Shown here: one piece after another, positions 46,279-54,223 of the stretch | How the letters are laid out: each line of letters starts with the position of its first letter | Numbering within the stretch: the first letter of the stretch is position 1 | DNA from: Bacteroides sp. M10 | GTDB lineage: Bacteria; Bacteroidota; Bacteroidia; Bacteroidales; Bacteroidaceae | Length of the DNA: 64,000 bases | NCBI RefSeq assembly: GCF_014334015.1 | Contig: NZ_CP060488.1 | Location: 1,694,501-1,758,500, forward strand | Reading direction: 5' to 3' | Made by a program: the position numbers and the translations under genes | The notes under the pieces: model-generated | The model's database searches: none | Seen by the model: the letters and a program-made list of their open reading frames with translations, nothing else | Told to the model about the DNA's origin: nothing

Positions 46279-46366
46279 TACTTCGAAAAATACTGAAAAT
46301 AAACCGTTTGCATGTTTGCTTATCCCATGTTTTTTCATTATCTTTATGTCATAAATAAATCGGGAA

Positions 46367-47965
46367 ATGACAAGGGAAGACACATTACTACAACTGATAG
46401 AGTCCTTGAAGGAACAGCTTTCCGCGATGGCGGAGACCAACCGCAAGCAGAATGAAACGATTGTCTCGCAAGCCAGAACAATCGAGGAACTCCGTAGTAC
46501 GATAGTTGATCTGAACGCTTCACTGGCATGGCTGAAGAGGAAAGTGTTCGGGAAGATGAGTGAAAAATGCAAGCCCATCAATAACGGGGACCCCATGCTC
46601 TCTTTTGAATACGGCGGTCTGGAACAGATCGAGGCGGAAATCGAAGAAGCCCGAGGTAAAGCGGCTGCGCAGATTATCGTCCCGAAAGTCCAGGTCGCCG
46701 AAAAGACATCCCGCCGTAACCGGGTGATGATGGATGACCTGCCCGTGGTTACTGTCATAATCGAACCGGAAGGCCTTGATCCTGAAAAATACGTCAAGAT
46801 AGACGAGGAACATACCAGAACGCTGGAAATGAAGCCGGGGTATCTTTACGTGAAAGATACGGTACGGCCCACGTATGCGCTCAAGGATGACACACAAGCG
46901 ATAGAGAACGGAGAGAAAGCCGTGATAACCGCTCCCATGCCGTTAATGCCCATATACAAGGGAATGCCCGGCGCGTCCATGCTCACGGAGATGCTCCTGC
47001 AGAAGTACGTGTATCATGTCCCGTTCTATCGGCAGGTGAAACAACTGGAACATCTGGGGGTGAAACTGTCAAGGAAAACCCTGAGCGGCTGGTTCAAGCC
47101 TGTCTGCGAACTGCTGAAACCACTTTACATGGAACTTAAAAAGGAAGTGTTGTCTTCCGACTATGTACAGGTCGATGAAACCACACTTCCGGTTATAAAC
47201 CATGACAAACACAAAGCGGCGAAGGAATATATCTGGATGGTCCGAGCGGCCATGCCGCACCTGCTCTTTTTCCATTATGACAACGGTTCACGCGCACAGA
47301 AAGTGGCGGTAGAACTTCTGAAGCCGTTCAAGGGATACCTTCAATGCGACGGCTACTCCGTTTATGATATTTTTGAGGAGAAGGAAGACGTGCATCTGTG
47401 TGCCTGCCTTGCGCACGTACGTCGTCATATAGAATCTGGAAAAGAAGAAAATCGGGAATATGCCATGCAGGGACTTAAACTCATACAGGACCTGTATAAC
47501 GTGGAGCATATGGCCGATGAACAGCAACTATCCTATGAAGAACGTGCAAAATTACGTCAACGGCTGTCTAAACCCGTGCTTGACAGCTTCGAACTATGGC
47601 TTGAGAACACGTATCCCAAGGTTCTTAAACGCAGTCTTATGGGAAAGGCCATAGCTTATGCATATCCCCTCATGCCACGAATGAGGCATTATCTGTATGA
47701 CGGACGGATTTTTATAGATAACAATAGAGCGGAGAATGCACTAAGACCAATAGTGCTGACCAGAAAAAACATGCTGTTCTGTGGAAATCAGGAAGCTGCC
47801 GAGAATACGGCGGTTATATGTTCGTTACTCGGCTCGTGCAAGGAATGTGGAGTCAATCCACGCGAATGGTTGAACCATGTCATTACCAAACTACCATATT
47901 ATCTCGAACCTAAATCGAACAGGGATCTCCGGGAGTTACTTCCAAACAGGTGGACATCTGCATAG
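46367..47965 (+). CDS. tnpC: IS66 DDE transposase TnpC
   Basis: 532 aa. N-terminal coiled coil (LQLIESLKEQLSAMAETNRK), then LAWLKRKVFGKMSEK. Catalytic domain: first Asp in SDYVQVDETTLPVINHDKHK, second in YLQCDGYSVYDIF, Glu in DNNRAENALRPIVLTRKNM. C-terminal GSCKECGVNPREWLNHVITK. Length is normal and the frame complete, so the element may still be active. Confidence 0.93.
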   Translation: MTREDTLLQLIESLKEQLSAMAETNRKQNETIVSQARTIEELRSTIVDLNASLAWLKRKVFGKMSEKCKPINNGDPMLSFEYGGLEQIEAEIEEARGKAAAQIIVPKVQVAEKTSRRNRVMMDDLPVVTVIIEPEGLDPEKYVKIDEEHTRTLEMKPGYLYVKDTVRPTYALKDDTQAIENGEKAVITAPMPLMPIYKGMPGASMLTEMLLQKYVYHVPFYRQVKQLEHLGVKLSRKTLSGWFKPVCELLKPLYMELKKEVLSSDYVQVDETTLPVINHDKHKAAKEYIWMVRAAMPHLLFFHYDNGSRAQKVAVELLKPFKGYLQCDGYSVYDIFEEKEDVHLCACLAHVRRHIESGKEENREYAMQGLKLIQDLYNVEHMADEQQLSYEERAKLRQRLSKPVLDSFELWLENTYPKVLKRSLMGKAIAYAYPLMPRMRHYLYDGRIFIDNNRAENALRPIVLTRKNMLFCGNQEAAENTAVICSLLGSCKECGVNPREWLNHVITKLPYYLEPKSNRDLRELLPNRWTSA

Positions 47966-47971
47966 GACAAG

Positions 47972-48026
47972 TCCATGGACTGTCCATGGAAAATCCACGG
48001 AAAATCCGTAGACAATCCACTACGCT
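47972..48026. repeat. Five 11-bp direct repeats near the right end of IS66
   Basis: Units start at 47972, 47983, 47994, 48005 and 48016, each TCCryGGA-like (TCCATGGACTG, TCCATGGAAAA, TCCACGGAAAA, TCCGTAGACAA, TCCACTACGCT). Spacing is exactly 11 bp. They lie between the tnpC stop and the IS end. Confidence 0.65.
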
Positions 48027-48159
48027 GTCTCTTCTGAAACACGATAAGTTGCACACAACTGATTAGACCCAACCAGCATCTTACGTTGGTTATGTGTGAG
48101 CCAAAAATCCCCAAAATCCAAATATGCAAGATGGAGTTGCTCAACCGCTTACGTTGAAA

Positions 48160-48882
48160 AAGCGTCTTTGATGATAGAAATGGATTCGATGTTGGCTGGA
48201 TTCACACGATATAGGTCTCCTTCCACTCCGTTAATCAGCACTAACGGACTACTGCCATTGATGGAGTTGGTTCCACGAATGTTAATGCTGGCACCATTGC
48301 CCGGATTACCAGAAGAGGTTGTGATATTTAGTCCTGACGCTTTGCCTTACAACATGTGTGTAGCAGTGGATGCTGAACGGTCAATGAACTCTTTGCTGGA
48401 AACGGTAGAGATGACACCGGTCAAGTTGACCCACTTCTGTGTGCCATATCCTACTACAACCACTTCTTCGAGTGTTTTTGTTAAGGTGATATTCAAGAAC
48501 GATTTTCCTTTTACAGAAATCGTCTTGGTGATCATTCCAACATATGAAACGCTTAGATGAGCACTGGGGTACACCTTGATGGAAAATTTTCCGTCAAGCT
48601 CGGAAATCATTTCGTTATTGGTGCCTTCTTCTTTGACAATGGCTCTGATGACAGGCTCACCGTTTGGGTCGGTGATTGCCCCTTCTACGATTTTAATAGA
48701 TGATTTTTGCTGAGTGTTTTTTTTATGGTTAGCACGATTTTGTTTCCATTCAGGGTGTAAGAAACCGGTGTGCTGTTTATTTTTAACGTAACTTTACGCT
48801 TTATGTCGATTTGAGCTAAACAAGTATTTCGTTTCTTTCTTAATCTTTGAAAGGCTTACTTGGATGAAACTTTGTTCTTCAT
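48160..48882 (-). pseudogene. Decayed 5' fragment of an STN-type susC
   Basis: Read on the minus strand from an ATG at 48882: an STN-like stretch (KVTLKINSTPVSYTLNGNKI), a CarboxypepD_reg-like domain (ITDPNGEPVIRAIVKEEGTN, SIKVYPSAHLSVSYVGMI), SusC box LEEVVVVGYGTQKW and plug (SINIRGTNSINGSSPLVLIN, VNPANIESISIIKDA). Defects: an early stop after MKNKVSSK, a frameshift near TIKK, and a TAA stop at about 48346-48348 where THML-Q-GKASG is expected. It ends at the IS66 right end; the barrel is gone. Confidence 0.82.
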
Positions 48883-48929
48883 GAAGCGTAACTGTCTTAT
48901 TTTGTGTAAAACAGTCATATTTAATATAA

Positions 48930-48967
48930 ACAACTGTAGTTTCTCATTGTTTGTAAACTACAGTTGT
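48930..48967 (-). terminator. Terminator after the GH36 gene
   Basis: Perfect 13-bp arms (ACAACTGTAGTTT at 48930-48942, complement at 48955-48967), 12-nt loop, followed on the minus strand by TTATATT. It lies 33 bp after the GH36 stop. Confidence 0.7.
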
Positions 48968-48999
48968 AAATAATGGAAGTACGAAAAAACGGGGGACCA

Positions 49000-51837
49000 T
49001 TAGAGAACTCTATATATTGCTTCTGCTATCTTCTTCATGCCTTCGTCATCGGGATGGGCGATGATGAAATCTTTGGTTACAGTATATGGTTTTCCGTGTA
49101 TGTTATAAAGAGTGTCTCCGACTTTCGGACGTGAATCATACAAGCGGTCTATCCAGTCAATCGGAATATAAGTGAGTCCATGCATATGCGCAGCGTTGAT
49201 GATGGCACGTTCTTTTTCATCATCCTTCCAGAAACAGCCGGTGATGACTACTTTGTCTGCTTTCCGCTTGCAATATTCTACCAATCGGAGGATACCTGAT
49301 TTGAATGCTTCCTTATCTTGTACGTTTTCTCCCAGGCGGATAACGATCACATCCTTGTCTGTAGTGTGAGCGCCAATCAGTGAGTCGATACTGCAATTCA
49401 AGTTACGTTCCCAATAGGCGATGTTCAGCGGGGTAAGCACTGTGCCGGGACGGTTTTGCGAGAGCATCTTCTCCAATTGATGGCAATAGTCGTTTTCTTC
49501 TTTGGATGCTGCCATGCCCCATTCGGAGAACCATTCGATGTCCGCTTTATATTCGTGGCGGGTGATAGAGTTGCCTAAGCAAAGAACACGTAACGGAGGG
49601 CGTTGTTCTATCCGGTTGTCGGAAAATGAGGAAGTTACTTCTTCCAGATAAAGTACGCGGCTGGCATATTCGTTTTGTTTCGAAGGTTCCACTCTGTGGG
49701 TAGAGGGAATTTCCAGTCCGTTGTCATTCAGATATGCACCGCTGAAACTTTTACCTTCAAATTTTAAAGGTTCGGTGTCGATGCGGTTCAGCTCATGTAC
49801 CTTATAATATTTGTCCGGATCAAGTCCTGCCATCTTCACCTGTGGCAAGTGCTGGTTGCAGAAATGTTCCGTTTTCCACCAGTAGAATACGGCTTTGTCC
49901 TTTTCCGGCGATACATACATCAGCGAAGCTACGCCCTGTTTGTCATACGGAGAAAGTAAACGGTAAATATCTCCGAACTGTACGACGGGGCGTATTGTTT
50001 TGTATTCGGCAATGGCGTTTCTGCACAATGCCTTTTCCTCTTCCGTCATATTCTTGGGCTGTATTTCCATACCTAAGCGTCCGCTCATCGCTACATCAAT
50101 ACGGAACTTCAACGGAACGGAACGCGATGTCTGATGGTTAGGGCTTGCGCTGATATGTGCCCCCATGCCGATGGCGGGGAAGAAATAGGAAGTGCCCCAT
50201 TGGATGTAGATACGCTGAAGTGCATCTGTATTGTCGCTTGTCCAGAATTCATCGAAGTAGGGTAGTACGCCGTAGTTGACACGTCCTCCGCCGCTGGCGC
50301 ATGCCTGCATCGTCAGTTGCGGATGGTTGGTGCGGATGCGTCGGCACACGTTCTCAAAGCCCCGGTGGTATTCGATGTTCAGGTGGCTTTGGTTGTCTTT
50401 GGTCAGGTATTGCGAACCTTGGGTGATGATGGACATATTGGCGTCCCACTTGATATAGTCAATGTCGGGATAGGAGTTCATCAACTCGTCCACCGTCTGT
50501 ACGATAAAATCCTGCACTTGCGGGTTGGAAAGGTCGAGCACGACTTGTGTGCCGCCGCGGGCGCATACCACTTCCCGCTCGGGTGCCTTGATAATCCATT
50601 CGGGGTGCTTTTCGTACAGTTCGCTTTTGGTATTAGCCATTTCCGGTTCCAGCCAGATGCCGAACCGTATGCCATGTTTCCGGGCGTTGTCAAGTAATGA
50701 TTGCAGGCCGCCAGGGAGTTTGGTCTTGTCTACGGTCCAGTCGCCCAAAGCATAAGAGTCGTTTTTGCGTGGATATTTGTCGCCGAACCAACCGTCGTCC
50801 ATTACAAACAATTCGCCTCCCATGGCAGCGATATCACCCATCATCTGGTCCATGCCCTGTTCGTTGATGTCGAAATAGACGCCTTCCCAACTGTTCAGCA
50901 GAATTTTGCGGGGAGTGTTCCCGTTGGCGAGTTTATGCAGGCGTGCCCATTGATGGAATTTCCGGCTGCATCCGCTCATCCCTTCGTCGCTGTAGGTCAG
51001 TGCCAATGTGGGGGTGCGGAACACTTCTTCTTTTTTCAGATTGTACCAGGAGTTTTCTTCGTTGATGCCGGCGAGGAAATGGTGCCAGTCGTCTTCTTGC
51101 GTGTCAATACGCAGTTTGTAGTTGCCGCTGTAGCAAAGTGCTGCACCGATGACGCGTCCCGTGTTCTCCTGCGGTTTGCCGTCGAGCGAGAACATCACTT
51201 CTGCATGTGCCGATTGGGAGTTGCGTACCCCGTCCGTGTTTTTGATGACTTTCATACCCGGTTGCAACGCTTCCTGGCAGAGTTGTCCTTCGTTTGCCCA
51301 AGCACCGGAAAGATGTGCCAGCCAGACATTGCCACGGCGGACAGGCAGGTAGGCGGAAGCAAACTGCTGAAGTTGGACAGGCTTCTTCTCTTCGTGACGG
51401 ATTTCAGTCCATGTCTCGATGACATCCGCATCCTGCCATGCTTTGTAGCAGATGTTGACGAAGAAAGGATACACTTTGTCTTTCAGTTCTATCACCGTCA
51501 AAATGGCATTTTCTTCTGTAAGGCGTGTTTCTTTTACGCCTATGACTGCCATTTGAAGTGTCAGGTTGCCGTCGGCATGGCGGATGGATAATGCCGTTTC
51601 GCATGGATATCCGATTCCGTAGGCGGGATAAGCATTTCTCCCGCGTGCTGTTTCGCAAATGCTTCGGATATCCGCATCGGAGGTGCGTGAGCCGTAATAC
51701 AGTTGTTCCGGTGTACCGCCGTTTGGTGCCGAGAGGAGCAACTGTGTATGGGGAGTGGATATGGAAACATTTTGCGCTGGCAGAAGTGTAGACAACAGCC
51801 AGACGGAAATTAGGAAAAACAGACTTTTTTTGTTCAT
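49000..51837 (-). CDS. GH36 alpha-galactosidase fused to a C-terminal SGNH/GDSL esterase-like domain
   Basis: About 945 aa from MNKKSLFFLISVWLLSTLLP (signal peptide ending PAQ); Met at 51846 possible. Residues about 25-720 are a GH36 alpha-galactosidase: N-terminal beta-sandwich, GELFVMDDGWFGDKYPRKND, GIRFGIWLEPEMANTKSELY, nucleophile Asp in DYIKWDANMS (about 465), acid/base Asp in FWTSDNTDALQRI (about 536). Residues about 750-945 look like an SGNH hydrolase: block I LRVLCLGNSITRHEY (Ser), VIVIRLGENVQDK (Asn), AHPDDEGMKKIAEAIYRVL (His). GH36 enzymes are normally about 700-740 aa, so the extension is real and in frame. It may remove both alpha-galactose and an ester group from the same glycan. 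Confidence 0.9.
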   Translation of the reverse strand: MNKKSLFFLISVWLLSTLLPAQNVSISTPHTQLLLSAPNGGTPEQLYYGSRTSDADIRSICETARGRNAYPAYGIGYPCETALSIRHADGNLTLQMAVIGVKETRLTEENAILTVIELKDKVYPFFVNICYKAWQDADVIETWTEIRHEEKKPVQLQQFASAYLPVRRGNVWLAHLSGAWANEGQLCQEALQPGMKVIKNTDGVRNSQSAHAEVMFSLDGKPQENTGRVIGAALCYSGNYKLRIDTQEDDWHHFLAGINEENSWYNLKKEEVFRTPTLALTYSDEGMSGCSRKFHQWARLHKLANGNTPRKILLNSWEGVYFDINEQGMDQMMGDIAAMGGELFVMDDGWFGDKYPRKNDSYALGDWTVDKTKLPGGLQSLLDNARKHGIRFGIWLEPEMANTKSELYEKHPEWIIKAPEREVVCARGGTQVVLDLSNPQVQDFIVQTVDELMNSYPDIDYIKWDANMSIITQGSQYLTKDNQSHLNIEYHRGFENVCRRIRTNHPQLTMQACASGGGRVNYGVLPYFDEFWTSDNTDALQRIYIQWGTSYFFPAIGMGAHISASPNHQTSRSVPLKFRIDVAMSGRLGMEIQPKNMTEEEKALCRNAIAEYKTIRPVVQFGDIYRLLSPYDKQGVASLMYVSPEKDKAVFYWWKTEHFCNQHLPQVKMAGLDPDKYYKVHELNRIDTEPLKFEGKSFSGAYLNDNGLEIPSTHRVEPSKQNEYASRVLYLEEVTSSFSDNRIEQRPPLRVLCLGNSITRHEYKADIEWFSEWGMAASKEENDYCHQLEKMLSQNRPGTVLTPLNIAYWERNLNCSIDSLIGAHTTDKDVIVIRLGENVQDKEAFKSGILRLVEYCKRKADKVVITGCFWKDDEKERAIINAAHMHGLTYIPIDWIDRLYDSRPKVGDTLYNIHGKPYTVTKDFIIAHPDDEGMKKIAEAIYRVL

Positions 51838-51864
51838 AATTATCATAATAGTAAATTACACTAG

Positions 51865-51885
51865 TGTCCCATTAAAACTGGGACA
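51865..51885. promoter_or_regulatory. Small dyad upstream of the GH36 gene
   Basis: TGTCCCA (51865-51871) and TGGGACA (51879-51885) with a 7-nt spacer, 28 bp before the GH36 start and just left of IS982 copy 2. It may be an operator or a leftover of another element; the gap is too short to judge. Confidence 0.3.
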
Positions 51886-51896
51886 AATTAAAAATT

Positions 51897-53030
51897 ACCC
51901 CAGTTCGGGATAAGAAATAGTTCATAAAAAAGTTGGTAGTCTCATAAATATTTTGTACCTTTATAACTGAAAATTAAACAGTTACAAACATATTTAATAT
52001 GACTACCGATTACAAAGTTACAGAATTATTTTGTATAATAGACGAGTTTTGCAAACATTTTTTTTGCAGAAAATGCAGGAAATCTACTTGAAGACAATAG
52101 CGGAGTCAAGCGTAGACGTCGCCAAGCGTCGTTGTCCGACAGTGAAATCATGACCATTCTGTTGTATTTTCATTTTGGTACATTCCGCAATTTCAAGCAC
52201 TACTACCTGTTCTTCATTAAGGGTACGATGAAGTCTTATTTTCCGAAAGCCGTGTCGTACAACCGCTTTGTGGAGTTGGAAAGCCGCGTGTTCTTCCAGC
52301 TCATGTTCTTCCTTAATCTGGGAGCTTTCGGAAGATGTACCGGCATAACATTCGTTGATTCCACGATGATACCCGTATGCCATAATCTCAGGAGATATGC
52401 CAATAAGGTATTCAAGGGAATTGCTACTGACGGAAAAGGAACAATGGGTTGGTGCCATGGCTTTAAGCTCCACCTTGCGTGCAATGACAGAGGCGAGATA
52501 ATAGCCTTTGTCCTTACAGGCGCAAATGTCAGCGACAAGGATCCGAATGTGTTCAAGGTTCTCGCTAAACGTTTGTATGGCAAGCTGTTCGCTGACAAAG
52601 GCTATATTTCGCAGAAGCTGTTTGACTTCCTCTTTGAGGATGGAATACAGCTGGTGACAGGGTTGCGCGTAAACATGAAAAACAAGCTGATGCCGTTCTA
52701 TGACAGAATGATGCTGCGCAAGAGATACATTATCGAAACCATTAACGACATGCTGAAGAATACTGCACAGATTGTACACTCACGCCATAGATCTGTAAGC
52801 AACTTTATCATGAACCTTATTTCAGCATTGGGAGCATATTGCTTCTTCGACAATAAGCCAAAGGCATTGCAGGGATACTGCATCGAAGACACCAAACAGC
52901 TGTCACTATTCTAAGGGCAAAACAACTTCTTTCAGCTTTCTGTTATTACCCACTCCTAATGGCATGGGGAGGAGGCGTATTCACGCTGCATTTATATTGT
53001 ATAAGACACTCGGTTATCCCGAACTGGGGT
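51897..53030 (+). mobile_element. IS982-family insertion sequence, copy 2
   Basis: 1134 bp with perfect 17-bp inverted ends (ACCCCAGTTCGGGATAA at 51897-51913, complement at 53014-53030). Flanks share ATT on both sides, a possible 3-bp duplication. Related to, but not the same as, copy 1 (ends differ after ACC). It is inserted between GH36 and the first PUL2 gene and separates that gene from its start codon and promoter. Confidence 0.85.
51999..52914 (+). pseudogene. IS982-family transposase with frameshift in a T8 tract
   Basis: Begins MTTDYKVTELFCIIDEFCKH at 51999, then meets eight T (52028-52035) and goes out of frame, stopping after about 30 codons. The correct continuation (AENAGNLLEDNSGVKRRRRQ, then ASLSDSEIMTILLYFHFGTF) is in the frame that would follow if one T were missing. 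From there it is intact to the end (GITFVDSTMIPVCHNLRRYA, RKRYIIETINDMLKNTAQIV, YCIEDTKQLSLF). Either inactivated by a 1-nt insertion or expressed by slippage at T8. An internal start at 52132 would lack the N-terminal helical region. Confidence 0.8.
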
Positions 53031-53040
53031 ATTACTGCAT

Positions 53041-54192
53041 TTTTTTGTTCCGGAAAAAGGAAGAAGAACAAAGCGCCAGCCTATAAGCTGGATCTGCTGT
53101 TGGGCTATTCTACTGGGAATAGTTTGCAACGCTTGCTCTGACGACGATCCTGTGAAAAAGAATCCTTACCTGCAAGTGAGTACTCGTGCCATGCTGAAAG
53201 AGGTGGTAGAGGTCAAATTCAACAACATTGATGGAAATACCGATATTACTGTCGATTTTGGTGACGGGACGGTTAAGGAGGGGAAAGCTGCCACCCCTAT
53301 CACTTATGCCTATACCCAGAGTGGTGACTATACACTACACGTTACGGCAGGTCAGTATGAGGTGCAGAAGAGAATCCGCATCTATAATCTGTTGGCGCTG
53401 ACGGAGGCGATGAAGCAATTCAGAGAGCCGAATAACAAAAAAGTATGGGTCATGACACACCGGGCACATACGTCCGACAGAACTGTTCCCGAGAATTCAG
53501 TCTCTTCCGTAGAGGATGCCATTGATTCAGGAGCTGAAGTGATTGAGTGTGATACTCATGTGACAAGTGACGGAGTGGTAGTGGTATGCCATGACCAGAC
53601 GATCAATGCTACTACGAACGGCACAGGCGACATCACGAAAATGACCTATGCGGAATTACAAAACTACAACCTGAAAGACCGGAATGGTCGGGTAACCGAC
53701 GAAAAGATGCCTACTTTGGAAGAGTTTCTGAAAGCAGGACGCGGTAGAATCTATTACAATCTCGACTACTCTCCGCGTACAGCTACTTCGCAACAAGTGG
53801 TGGATATCGTGATGAAACTGGATATGATGGAATCTGTATTCTTCTACTGTAACAGTGCGCAGAAAGCGGAAGAAGTATTGGGCATTACTCCCAAGGCACA
53901 TGTGTATACATGGACAGGAAGTCATAAACCGATGATAGGATTACCGGGCAACTACTTCGTGCAATACAGCTACCTGACGAATGGGAAAAGCACTCCTTTG
54001 GGAAGTTCAATCAATGATGGAATGCTTGCTACGGTGAATATGCTTCCTGCCAGTGGCAGTAGTGTGTCCGAATGGACGTTGAACGAGACTTATCTGGATG
54101 AACTCTTGCAAATCTATCCGATGGTATGTATGATACAAACGGATTTACCGGACTTGTTGATTCCGGCATTACAGGCAAGAGGGCTTCGTTAA
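53041..54192 (+). pseudogene. PKD-domain glycerophosphodiester phosphodiesterase lacking its start (PUL2)
   Basis: Paralog of the gene at 32325-33500. The frame is open from the IS982 end and reads a signal-like stretch (SWICCWAILLGIVCNACSDD, Cys lipobox). No ATG, GTG or TTG occurs in this frame after the in-frame TAA at 53002, until GTG at 53152, which lies after the lipobox. PKD domain: VDFGDGTVKEGKAATPITYA. GDPD motifs complete: VMTHRAHTSDRTVPENS, EVIECDTHVTSDG, VCHDQTINATTNGTGD. Translation from 53152 would give a cytoplasmic enzyme without a lipid anchor. The insertion most likely removed promoter, RBS and first codons. Confidence 0.82.
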
Positions 54193-54223
54193 CTTTATCA
54201 TCTAATATAAAAATCATCTATTT

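Larger units (their letters stand above)
45414..48152 (+). mobile_element. IS66-family insertion sequence
   Basis: 2739 bp. Imperfect inverted ends beginning GTAAGCG: left 45414 (GTAAGCGTCTGAATAAATCC), right, read inward from 48152, GTAAGCGGTTGAGCAACTCC; both continue ATCTT. Three genes in the usual order tnpA, tnpB, tnpC. The expected 8-bp target duplication is absent (left flank CTTTATAA, right flank GTTGAAAA), which suggests a rearrangement across the element. Confidence 0.88.

Noticed and set aside
47069..47275. Small antisense frames within tnpC, susC and GH genes
   Set aside because: All lie opposite or out of frame to genes with strong motif support and show no ribosome site or conserved features.
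50701..51591. A 296-codon open frame on the plus strand
   Set aside because: It is antisense to the GH36 coding sequence, which has clear catalytic motifs. The frame has low-complexity hydrophobic content typical of a complement of GC-rich codons and no recognisable domain.
52959..53141. A 60-codon open frame crossing the right end of IS982 copy 2
   Set aside because: It spans an insertion junction and overlaps, in another frame, the conserved signal-peptide region of the PKD-GDPD paralog.
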